Of a stretch of 5,547 nt of DNA, positions 1 to 5,547 are shown one piece after another. Source of the DNA: an uncultured Alphaproteobacteria bacterium (GTDB lineage Bacteria > Pseudomonadota > Alphaproteobacteria > Rhizobiales > Pleomorphomonadaceae); assembly GCA_937900425.1 (NCBI GenBank), contig CALCDT010000103.1, positions 1 through 5,547 of the forward strand. The letters are read 5' to 3'. Each line of letters starts with the position of its first letter. Position 1 is the first letter of the stretch. Made by a program: the position numbers and the translations under genes. The notes under the pieces are model-generated. The model saw nothing but the letters and a program-made list of their open reading frames with translations, ran no database searches and had not been told where the DNA came from.

Positions 1-135
1 CGGCATCGCGCCTGCGGCGACGAGCCGGCGGGCGCCGCCCGCCCGTGCGCCGTCGTCCGGCCCGGACCATCCGCCGGGGCCGGGCACACCGCCCCGGCGC
101 TTCCCGACCTGCGGCCCCCGACAGGATTGCCGTGA
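1..135 (+). other. Upstream leader; possible 3' end of a preceding gene
   Basis: No recognisable protein can be read here. The frame ending in TGA at 133-135 is open from the window edge (44 codons), is rich in Ala, Pro, Arg and Gly, and stops directly before the tatB ATG. It could be the tail of an upstream gene; tatA or scpB is expected from gene order in related bacteria. However, it lacks the charged, acidic tail usual for TatA. The other two forward frames are also open throughout, so openness carries little weight in DNA this GC-rich. It may equally be an untranslated spacer. An AGGA at 123-126 lies 9 nt before the tatB start and is a plausible ribosome binding site. No clear promoter is visible. 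Confidence 0.3.
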
Positions 136-651
136 ATGTTCTTCGATATCGGTGGCACCGAGCTTCTGGTGATCGTCGTCGTGACGATCATCGTCGTCGG
201 CCCGAAGGATCTGCCGAAACTGCTGCGCACCGTCGGGCACTTCGTCTCCAAGGGACGGCGGATGGCCGGCGAGTTCCAGACCCAGTTCAACGCCGCGCTG
301 CGTGAGGCCGAGCGGGAAGTCGACCTCGAGGACACCCGCAAGACGCTGCAGAGCGTGAAGTCGCTCAATCCCGTCACCGCCGTAAAGGAAGAAATCGCCA
401 AGGCGGTCGAACCGGTGCGCGACATCGGCCGGTCGATCCAGGCCGATCCGGCCTTTTCCTCCGCCTCGGCGCGCGAGACGCCGCCGGCGCCGGTCCCGGC
501 GCCCACCGCCGCCGCCCCGGAGCCGGGCCTCCAGCCGGCACCGATGCCCCTGGTCGACGATCCGGCGGCTGCGCCTCAGCCGTCCGAGCCGATCAAGCAG
601 GGTCCCGTCGCGCCGGCGGCCAGGGCGCCGGGTCAGGGAGAGGGCGCATGA
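136..651 (+). CDS. tatB: Sec-independent protein translocase subunit TatB
   Basis: TatB is the single-span membrane partner of TatC. Together they form the receptor for folded proteins carrying twin-arginine signal peptides. The 171-residue product starts MFFDIGGTELLVI, close to the MFDIG-SELL start of E. coli TatB, including the conserved membrane glutamate (E9). One membrane segment spans about residues 7-21, followed by the Gly-Pro hinge (G22-P23) and an amphipathic helix (about 24-50). A charged helical stretch runs to about residue 100. Residues from about 113 on form a Pro/Ala-rich, probably disordered tail, the variable part of the family. The full-length MFFDIG N-terminus rules out TatA and supports this start, with AGGA 9 nt upstream. 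The gene ends inside the tatC start (ATGA overlap), so the two are probably translationally coupled and made in proportion. tatA is not in the window and is probably just upstream. Confidence 0.95.
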   Translation: MFFDIGGTELLVIVVVTIIVVGPKDLPKLLRTVGHFVSKGRRMAGEFQTQFNAALREAEREVDLEDTRKTLQSVKSLNPVTAVKEEIAKAVEPVRDIGRSIQADPAFSSASARETPPAPVPAPTAAAPEPGLQPAPMPLVDDPAAAPQPSEPIKQGPVAPAARAPGQGEGA

Positions 652-1439
652 GCGACGAAGACGAGATCGAGGCCTCGCGCGCGCCTCTCATCGACCACCT
701 GATCGAGTTGCGTTCGCGGCTGCTGAAGTCGGTGATCGCGATCGGCCTGTGCTTCGTGGTCTGCTTCTATTTCGCCACCGACATCTTCAACATCCTGATC
801 ATTCCGTTCGAGAACGCCGCCGGCGTCGAACAGAGCGTGCAGCTGATCTACACGGCGCCGCAGGAGTATTTCTTCACCCAGCTGAAGATCGCCCTGTTCG
901 GTGCGCTGTTCATCGCCTTTCCGGTGATCGCCAACCAGATCTACATGTTCGTGGCGCCCGGCCTCTACAGGAACGAGCGGCAGGCCTTCCTGCCGTATCT
1001 GATCGCAACCCCGATCCTGTTCCTCGTCGGCGCCATGCTGGTGTTCTTCTTCGTGATGCCGACGGTGATGCACTTCTTCCTGTCGATGCAGCAGGAGGGC
1101 GGCGAGCACCAGGCGGCGATCCAGCTGCTGCCCAAGGTGTCGGAGTATCTCGGCCTGATCATGTCGCTGATCTTCGCCTTCGGCCTCGTGTTCCAGCTGC
1201 CGGTGATTCTCACGCTGCTCGGCCGCATGGGTGTCGTCACCGAGGCCGGCCTCAAGGACAAGCGGCGCTACGCCATCGTGCTCGCCTTCGTCGCCGCGGC
1301 GATCCTGACGCCGCCCGATCCCCTGAGCCAGATCCTCCTTGCGGTTCCGGCGATGCTTCTCTACGAAGTCTCCATCATCGCGGTACGGGTCACGGCGCAG
1401 AAGGCGAAGGGGCAGGAGGTCGTCGCCGACGACGCCTGA
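648..1439 (+). CDS. tatC: Sec-independent protein translocase subunit TatC
   Basis: TatC is the polytopic inner-membrane core of the Tat translocase. It binds the twin-arginine motif on its cytoplasmic face and recruits TatB and TatA. The 263-residue protein has the usual length and six hydrophobic segments at about 28-48, 78-99, 116-138, 167-190, 206-221 and 226-246. Family signatures are present: the N-terminal HLIELR motif (17-22), the cytoplasmic-loop APGLYRNER segment with E110 (equivalent to E. coli E103, part of the signal-peptide site), and the LTPPD motif with D224 before the last helix. At Q183 (FGLVFQLP), E. coli has a membrane-buried glutamate (E170). The start is fixed by the ATGA overlap with tatB and by a purine-rich AGGGAG at 635-640, 7 nt upstream. 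It shares an operon with tatB and probably with serS, 44 bp downstream. Confidence 0.97.
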   Translation: MSDEDEIEASRAPLIDHLIELRSRLLKSVIAIGLCFVVCFYFATDIFNILIIPFENAAGVEQSVQLIYTAPQEYFFTQLKIALFGALFIAFPVIANQIYMFVAPGLYRNERQAFLPYLIATPILFLVGAMLVFFFVMPTVMHFFLSMQQEGGEHQAAIQLLPKVSEYLGLIMSLIFAFGLVFQLPVILTLLGRMGVVTEAGLKDKRRYAIVLAFVAAAILTPPDPLSQILLAVPAMLLYEVSIIAVRVTAQKAKGQEVVADDA

Positions 1440-1483
1440 CGGGGCCCGGCGCGACAGGTTTTCGATCGCCGGGAACGCCCAAC

Positions 1484-2752
1484 ATGCTCGACATCAAGTG
1501 GATCCGCGAAGCGCCGGAGGCGCTCGACGCCGCGCTCGCCCGCCGCGGAGCGCCGCCGGCTTCGGCGGATATCCTCGCCATCGACGAGGAGCGCCGCGCC
1601 CATCTTTCCGCCCTCCAGGAGGCGCAGGAGAAGCGCAACTCGGCGTCGAAGGAGATCGGCCGGGCCAAGGCGCAGAAGGACGAGGCCCGGGCCGCCGAAC
1701 TGATGGCCGAGGTCGCCGCCCTCAAGGGCTTCATCCAGGACGGCGAGGCGAAGGAGCGCGAGATCGACGCCCGCCTTGCCGGCGCCCTCGCCGTGCTGCC
1801 GAACCCGCCGCTCGACGACGTGCCGGAGGGCTCCGACGAGCACGGCAACGTCGAATACCGTCGCCACGGCACCAGGCCCGAATTCTCGTTCGCTGCCAGG
1901 GAGCATTTCGAGATCGGCGAAGGCCTCGGCCTGATGGATTTCGAGCGCGCCGCGAAACTTTCCGGCGCCCGCTTCACGGTGCTCCGGGGCCAGCTGTCGC
2001 GGCTCGAACGCGCGCTCGGCCAGTTCATGCTCGACCTTCACACAGGAGAGCACGGCTACACGGAAGTGACCCCGCCGCTGCTGGTGCGCGACGAGGCGAT
2101 GTTCGGCACCGGCCAGCTGCCGAAGTTTGCAGAGGATCTGTTCCGCACCACCGACGGCCGCTGGCTGATCCCCACCGCCGAAGTGCCGCTGACCAACCTC
2201 GTCCGCGAGGAGATCCTCGACGAGAAGGATCTGCCGCTGCGGATGACGGCGCTGACGCCGTGTTTCCGTTCCGAGGCCGGATCGGCCGGGCGCGACGTGC
2301 GCGGCATGCTGCGCCAGCACCAGTTCAACAAGGTCGAACTGGTTTCGATCACCTCGGCCGACACCGCGCTCGCCGAGCACGAACGCATGCTGACCTGCGC
2401 GGAGGAAGTGCTGAAGCGGCTCGGCCTGCATTTCCGGGTGATGACACTCTGCACCGGCGACATGGGCTTCGGCTCGCGCAAGACCTACGACATCGAGGTC
2501 TGGCTGCCGGGGCAGAAGGCCTATCGCGAAATCTCGTCCTGCTCGGTCTGCGGAGACTTCCAGGGTCGGCGGATGAACGCGCGCTACCGCGGCGCCGACG
2601 GCCTCAGGTTCGTCCACACGCTCAACGGCTCGGGCGTCGCCGTCGGCCGGGCATTGATCGCGGTGCTCGAGAATTACCAGAACGAGGACGGCAGCGTCAC
2701 GATCCCCGAGGTGTTGCGGCCCTATATGGGGGGAGCCGAGCGTATCGGCTGA
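1484..2752 (+). CDS. serS: Serine--tRNA ligase (SerRS)
   Basis: This cytoplasmic class II aminoacyl-tRNA synthetase activates serine with ATP and charges tRNA-Ser (and tRNA-Sec where present). The product is 422 residues, normal for bacteria. Residues 1-12 match the conserved MLDIKWIRE-type N-terminus. Residues about 34-100 are a charged heptad-like helical hairpin, the coiled-coil arm that grips the long variable arm of tRNA-Ser. The catalytic domain follows, with motif 1 around GYTEVTPPLLV (191-201) and the serine-binding TAE (231-233). Motif 2 is FRSEAGSAGRDVRGMLRQHQF (from 261), with R262 and E264. Motif 3 is around LNGSGVAVGRALIAVLE (380-396), with R389. The frame stays open far upstream through tatC, but homology begins only at this ATG, and GGGA at 1471-1474 lies 9 nt before it. 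No T-box or other leader is seen in the 44-bp gap, so it probably depends on upstream transcription. Confidence 0.97.
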   Translation: MLDIKWIREAPEALDAALARRGAPPASADILAIDEERRAHLSALQEAQEKRNSASKEIGRAKAQKDEARAAELMAEVAALKGFIQDGEAKEREIDARLAGALAVLPNPPLDDVPEGSDEHGNVEYRRHGTRPEFSFAAREHFEIGEGLGLMDFERAAKLSGARFTVLRGQLSRLERALGQFMLDLHTGEHGYTEVTPPLLVRDEAMFGTGQLPKFAEDLFRTTDGRWLIPTAEVPLTNLVREEILDEKDLPLRMTALTPCFRSEAGSAGRDVRGMLRQHQFNKVELVSITSADTALAEHERMLTCAEEVLKRLGLHFRVMTLCTGDMGFGSRKTYDIEVWLPGQKAYREISSCSVCGDFQGRRMNARYRGADGLRFVHTLNGSGVAVGRALIAVLENYQNEDGSVTIPEVLRPYMGGAERIG

Positions 2753-2808
2753 CCGGCGCGGACGGCGCCGGCGGCGAAACAGCCCGCGGGGCGAGGAGCG
2801 ATCGAGGC

Positions 2809-3567
2809 ATGCGTATTCTGGTCACCAACGACGACGGCATCGACGCCCCGGGCCTGCGCAGCCTCGAGCGGATCGCCTCGGCCCTCGGCGGCGAGGTCTG
2901 GACCGTGGCGCCGGAGAAGGACCAGAGCGGCTTCGCCCACTCGCTGACCCTCCACGATCCGCTGCGCCTGCGCCAGCTCGACGAGCGGCGCTACGCCGTT
3001 TCCGGCACGCCGACCGACTGCGTGATCATGGCGGTGCGCGAGATCATGGACGCGCCGCCGGACGTGGTGCTTTCGGGCGTCAACGCCGGCCAGAACGCGG
3101 CCGACGACGTCACCTATTCCGGCACGGTCGCCGCCGCGATCGAGGGCACGCTGCTCGGCATCCCCTCGATCGCCATGAGCCAGGCCTTCGACTGGGGTGG
3201 CAACGGCCGCATCCCCTTCGAGACGGCGGAGGCCTTCGCCCCCGAGATCATCGACAAGGTGCTCTCCGCCGGCATCGCCCGCGGTACCCTCGTCAACGTC
3301 AACTTCCCCAACCGTGCGCCCGACGCCGTCGAAGGCATCGAGATCTGCCGCCAGGGCGCCTCCGTTCACGGCATGCACGTCGACGCGCGCGTCGACAGCC
3401 GGCGCAAGCCCTACTACTGGCTCGCCTATTCGCGCGGCTTCATGGAACCGGCCGAGGGCACCGACGTCCACGCGCTCGGCCGCGGCCGGATATCGGTGAC
3501 GCCGCTCAGGCTGGACATGACCTTCGAGGCCGGCCTCGCCACGCTGGGAACATTATTCTCGCGCTAA
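2809..3567 (+). CDS. surE: 5'/3'-nucleotidase SurE (survival protein)
   Basis: SurE is a metal-dependent phosphatase that removes phosphate from nucleoside 5'- and 3'-monophosphates. It acts in the cytoplasm and is linked to stationary-phase and stress survival. The 252-residue product is the usual family length. It opens with MRILVTNDDG; D8 and D9 of the NDDG motif, S40 in the DQSG loop and N92 in SGVNAG are the expected metal ligands. Further conserved blocks are SGTPTDC (65-71), the YSGTVAAA stretch (103-110) and the NVNFPN segment (163-168). All key residues are present, so the enzyme should be active. The ATG starts the conserved first strand, and GAGGAG (2793-2798) sits 10 nt upstream. 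It lies 56 bp after serS and 66 bp before pcm; surE-pcm adjacency is common in Proteobacteria, where both serve damage or stress survival. Confidence 0.97.
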   Translation: MRILVTNDDGIDAPGLRSLERIASALGGEVWTVAPEKDQSGFAHSLTLHDPLRLRQLDERRYAVSGTPTDCVIMAVREIMDAPPDVVLSGVNAGQNAADDVTYSGTVAAAIEGTLLGIPSIAMSQAFDWGGNGRIPFETAEAFAPEIIDKVLSAGIARGTLVNVNFPNRAPDAVEGIEICRQGASVHGMHVDARVDSRRKPYYWLAYSRGFMEPAEGTDVHALGRGRISVTPLRLDMTFEAGLATLGTLFSR

Positions 3568-3633
3568 CGATTCCGCCCTTATCCTCGCGGCCGGAAGCGT
3601 CGCGGGCGGCTTCTTGCGGGATTTCGGCGGGAC

Positions 3634-4284
3634 ATGGTGTCAATCGAGTGCGAGCGTTCGGCCATGGCCGGACTGGTGATGAAGCTGCGCGCCTCCGGCA
3701 TTTCCGATCGCCGGCTGCTCGTCGCCATCGAGCGGATCCCGCGCCGACTGTTCCTCGAGGCCCGCGACCAGCCCGACGCCGCCCTCGACCGCGCCTTTCC
3801 GCTGCCCTGCGGACAGATCGCCTCGGCGCCCTCGACGCTCGCCACCATGCTGTCCGCGCTCGAGATCGGGCCGGAGGACAAGGTTCTGGAGATCGGCACC
3901 GGCAGCGGCTTCCAGACCGCCATCATCGCCCATCTCGCAAAGCGCGTCGTCACCCTCGACCGCTACCGCACGCTGTCCGACCTCGCCCGCGACCGCTTCG
4001 AGACGCTCAGGCTCGACAATGTCACGACCCTCGTCGCCGACGGGCTCGCCGGCTATCCCAAGCACGCCCCCTACGACCGCATCGTCGTCAACGGCGCGGT
4101 CGAATCGGTGCCGGCGCCATTGCTCGATCAGCTGATGGACGGCGGCGTCATCGTCGCCCCGATCGGCACCGGCTTCACCCAGAAGCTCGTGAAGCTCGTC
4201 AAGCGCGAGCGCACGTTCACCCGCACGGAATTGGGCGAGGTCCGCCTGATCCGCCTCGACGAGGGCGTCGCCCGCAAGCTCTGA
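3634..4284 (+). CDS. pcm: Protein-L-isoaspartate O-methyltransferase family protein (Pcm)
   Basis: Pcm enzymes use S-adenosylmethionine to methylate L-isoaspartyl residues in aged proteins, starting their repair to aspartate. The 216-residue product has the N-terminal helical region with the AIERIPRRLF block (31-40), and the methyltransferase motif I LEIGTGSGFQTA (85-96). An acidic residue D109 after the second strand should bind the ribose, and ADG (135-137) and YDRIVVNGAV (147-156) follow. The substrate-site segment reads CGQIASAPS (59-67) where E. coli has GQTISQP. The serine (S64) and proline (P66) are kept, but the preceding Thr-Ile is replaced by Ile-Ala, and the strand-4 TAA is NGA here. 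SAM binding looks intact, while substrate specificity may have drifted, as seems common in rhizobial Pcm paralogues. The start is uncertain: GGCGGG lies very close to this ATG, and GTG 3637, ATG 3664 or ATG 3679 are alternatives. Confidence 0.88.
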   Translation: MVSIECERSAMAGLVMKLRASGISDRRLLVAIERIPRRLFLEARDQPDAALDRAFPLPCGQIASAPSTLATMLSALEIGPEDKVLEIGTGSGFQTAIIAHLAKRVVTLDRYRTLSDLARDRFETLRLDNVTTLVADGLAGYPKHAPYDRIVVNGAVESVPAPLLDQLMDGGVIVAPIGTGFTQKLVKLVKRERTFTRTELGEVRLIRLDEGVARKL

Positions 4285-4320
4285 CGGCGGGCGCCGGGGG
4301 TGTGCGGCGGAGGCGGCTCA

Positions 4321-4340
4321 CCGCGATCGGCGAATCGCGG
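4321..4340. repeat. Inverted repeat, 7-bp perfect arms
   Basis: CCGCGAT (4321-4327) and ATCGCGG (4334-4340) are perfect reverse complements separated by 6 nt. The repeat starts 36 nt after the pcm stop codon and has no T-tract. It could form an mRNA 3'-end hairpin that protects the transcript or adds to termination, or it could be a protein-binding dyad. Function is unknown. Confidence 0.5.
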
Positions 4341-4388
4341 GCCTGCCGCGGCGAGGGGACTTCGGGCCGGCGCCCATCGCTGCCGTCC

Positions 4389-4412
4389 TGGTCCCGCGAT
4401 CCCGCGGGACCA
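4389..4412 (+). terminator. Strong GC-rich hairpin, candidate terminator after pcm
   Basis: TGGTCCCGC (4389-4397) and GCGGGACCA (4404-4412) pair perfectly over 9 bp. A further G4398-C4403 pair is possible, leaving a 4-6 nt loop. This is the strongest stem seen in the window and lies 104 nt after pcm, before the next promoter-like region. The following bases (TCTTCCGGCTTTCC) are only pyrimidine-rich, not a true T-tract, so intrinsic termination would be weak by E. coli rules. Such T-poor stems at operon ends are frequent in GC-rich bacteria. It could instead be an operator or an RNA-stability element. Confidence 0.45.
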
Positions 4413-4486
4413 TCTTCCGGCTTTCCGCGGGCGGTGGCCGGCACGGCGTTCGAGGACGGAGGTCGGGCGGCGAAAGACGCGCCGCC

Positions 4487-4502
4487 TTAAAGTTTTGTCA
4501 AC
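4487..4502 (+). promoter_or_regulatory. CtrA-like box and promoter region of the LysM gene
   Basis: The segment reads TTAA, seven bases (AGTTTTG), then TCAAC. This matches 8 of 9 fixed positions of the alphaproteobacterial CtrA consensus TTAA-N7-TTAAC. It overlaps a -35-like TTGTCA (4495-4500) and lies 52 bp before the ATG of the LysM lipoprotein gene, where an activator site would be expected. It sits in the only clearly A/T-rich patch of the window. No convincing -10 is found at normal spacing: TGTAAT at 4513-4518 is only 12 nt from TTGTCA. The assignment rests on the motif match and position alone. Confidence 0.35.
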
Positions 4503-4554
4503 GTTACCGGGGTGTAATCGCTCTCAAAGATCAGTTGGTCCGGCGAGAGATCCC

Positions 4555-5547
4555 ATGAGCGAATTCACTGCCAGAAACCGGTCGCGCTACCTGTGTCAGG
4601 TCGGAGCGCTCGCCCTCGGCGCCGGCATGCTCGCCGGTTGCAGCGGCGACGTCACCCGCATCGGCACCCTGTTCGAGCCGACGTCGAACCAGCAGGCGAT
4701 CGTCAGCAGCCCGGCGCCGGGCGGCGACGTGCGCTATACCGGCGCGCTGCCCGCTGCCGAACCGGCCCCGCGTCCCGCCGTCGCCTCGTCGTCGCTGCCG
4801 CCGCTCGCCGGCGCCGAGGCCGCGCGCGACTACAACCAGACGCCGACGACGCCGATGATCCGCCAGCCGGATCAGTATGCGACGGCGCCGGCGACCATCA
4901 CCGCTCCGCCGACGATGGCGGCCGCGCCCGCCGCCGGGCCGGTTCCGGCCGGCTGGACCGCGATCGGCGGCACCACCGTGACGCTGCGACCGGGCGAGAC
5001 CATCGCCACGCTTTCCAGCCGCTACTCTGTGCCCGCCGACGCCATCGTCCGCGCCAACGGCCTCACCAGCGCCTCGCAGGCCCAGCCGGGCTCCCAGGTG
5101 GTGATCCCGGTCTACAACTCCGCCGCCCGCGCCGCGGCCGCACCGGCTCAGGCCGCCGCGGCTCCGACGGTCGCCGCTGCCCCCGCCCAGGGAACGCTCG
5201 GTCAGATGACCGACCCGGCCCGCGCCCTGCCGCCGGCGTCGCAGCGTCCCGCCGCACAGGCCGCCCAGCCGGCGGCGGCGACCGCCGGCGGTGCGCTCTA
5301 CACCGTGAAGTCGGGCGACAGCCTCGGCCGAATCGCCAACTCCTACGGCCTGCGGTCCGTCGAACTCGCCGCCGCCAACGGCATCGATCCGAGCCAGCCG
5401 ATCCGCGTCGGCCAGCAGCTGCGCGTTCCGACCGGCCGGGAACCGACCCGCGTCGCGGAAGTTGCACCGCAGACCATGACCGACGCCCGTCCGGCTTCCG
5501 GGCTGCCGGCCGCGCCGGGAATGCCGACGCCGGCTCCGGTCCGCCAG
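4555..5547 (+). CDS. LysM-domain lipoprotein, NlpD/DipM/LppB-like (3' end outside window)
   Basis: The reading frame from this ATG stays open to the window edge (331 codons, no stop), so the protein is partial. A basic N-terminus (with R7, R9 and R11) precedes a hydrophobic stretch (about 16-28) ending in the lipobox LAGC with C29, so it should be a lipid-anchored envelope protein. Two LysM peptidoglycan-binding domains are visible, at about 141-187 (TVTLRPGETIATLSSRYSVP onward, to VVIPVYN) and 248-293 (LYTVKSGDSLGRIANSYGL onward, to LRVPTG). They are joined and flanked by long Ala/Pro/Gln-rich low-complexity linkers. In this family and gene position a C-terminal M23 (LytM) domain normally follows. 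It may be active or degenerate and act in cell-wall hydrolysis or amidase activation at division, but none of it is in the window, so a pure LysM lipoprotein is not excluded. GAGAGA at 4545-4550 is a weak ribosome binding site. The gene has its own promoter-like region. Confidence 0.85.
   Translation, partial: MSEFTARNRSRYLCQVGALALGAGMLAGCSGDVTRIGTLFEPTSNQQAIVSSPAPGGDVRYTGALPAAEPAPRPAVASSSLPPLAGAEAARDYNQTPTTPMIRQPDQYATAPATITAPPTMAAAPAAGPVPAGWTAIGGTTVTLRPGETIATLSSRYSVPADAIVRANGLTSASQAQPGSQVVIPVYNSAARAAAAPAQAAAAPTVAAAPAQGTLGQMTDPARALPPASQRPAAQAAQPAAATAGGALYTVKSGDSLGRIANSYGLRSVELAAANGIDPSQPIRVGQQLRVPTGREPTRVAEVAPQTMTDARPASGLPAAPGMPTPAPVRQ

Larger units (their letters stand above)
4285..4554 (+). 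other. Non-coding gap between pcm and the LysM gene
   Basis: This 270-bp stretch has no gene I can support. The pcm-proximal part is GC-rich and carries several inverted repeats: GGGC/GCCC at 4364-4375, plus the stems listed separately at 4321-4340 and 4389-4412. The last 65 bp are visibly richer in A/T than anything else in the window (about 4486-4534), as expected for a promoter. It marks the break between the tatB-pcm unit and the LysM lipoprotein gene. Open frames crossing it on both strands show no recognisable protein sequence. Confidence 0.6.

Noticed and set aside
749..1483. Upstream in-frame extension of serS through tatC, giving a 667-residue protein
   Set aside because: The added part is Arg/Pro-rich out-of-frame tatC. 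SerRS homology starts exactly at the ATG at 1484, which gives the usual length.
1361..2617. A 418-codon open frame on the - strand, antisense to the tatC end and serS
   Set aside because: It lies almost entirely opposite the well-supported serS gene, has composition typical of a shadow frame in GC-rich DNA, and shows no recognisable domain.
1339..2808. Upstream in-frame extension of surE through serS
   Set aside because: The extension is a shadow of serS. SurE always begins at the MRILVTNDDG strand, which has its own ribosome binding site.
2722..3471. A 249-codon open frame on the - strand, opposite surE
   Set aside because: It is a codon-bias shadow of surE, and its sequence resembles no known family.
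3594..3613. GAAGC/GCTTC inverted repeat between surE and pcm, considered as a terminator
   Set aside because: It has only 5-bp arms with a 10-nt loop and no T-tract, so it is too weak to distinguish from chance in this composition.
4513..4518. TGTAAT as a -10 box paired with TTGTCA
   Set aside because: The spacing is 12 nt, too short for a sigma-70 type promoter, and no good -35 lies at 16-18 nt.
5063..5467. A 134-codon - strand frame, rich in Arg and Gly, opposite the LysM gene
   Set aside because: The + strand frame encodes two clear LysM domains here. The antisense product is low-complexity Arg/Gly/Ser and is explained by GC bias.
1..5547. Search for tRNA or rRNA genes, CRISPR arrays, insertion sequences, attachment sites and defence genes
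   Set aside because: No cloverleaf-like segment, regularly spaced repeat, transposase or recombinase motif, or terminal repeat was seen. The coding genes are all core housekeeping families.

Overview
The window looks like chromosomal DNA from a GC-rich alphaproteobacterium, most likely Rhizobiales/Hyphomicrobiales. The basis is the very high G+C, strong G/C preference at third codon positions, and the gene order tatB-tatC-serS-surE-pcm-LysM lipoprotein. That order is, from general knowledge, a typical rhizobial housekeeping block (often preceded by scpA-scpB-tatA). No database search was possible, so the lineage is an inference.

Layout: all supported genes are on the + strand. Bases 1-135 are an ambiguous leader that may hold the 3' end of an upstream gene, with a TGA directly abutting the tatB ATG. 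tatB (136-651) and tatC (648-1439) overlap by 4 bp. serS (1484-2752), surE (2809-3567) and pcm (3634-4284) follow with short gaps of 44, 56 and 66 bp, which suggests one co-transcribed unit. A 270-bp non-coding gap (4285-4554) holds several inverted repeats, including a strong stem at 4389-4412 that could end the upstream transcript. It also holds an A/T-rich patch with a near-consensus CtrA-type box at 4487-4502. The last gene (4555 to beyond the window edge) encodes a lipoprotein with two LysM domains. It is probably the N-terminal part of an NlpD/DipM/LppB-like protein whose expected M23 (LytM) domain would lie outside the window.

Functionally, TatB and TatC are the receptor part of the twin-arginine translocase. 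SerS charges tRNA-Ser. SurE (nucleotidase) and Pcm (isoaspartyl methyltransferase) are stress-survival and repair functions, often adjacent in Proteobacteria. The LysM lipoprotein is an envelope factor for peptidoglycan remodelling. I see no mobile element, CRISPR array, tRNA or rRNA, and no sign of a new defence or other unknown system. The points most worth a second look are the CtrA-like box, the divergent acceptor-site motif of Pcm, and the hairpin cluster in the 270-bp gap.
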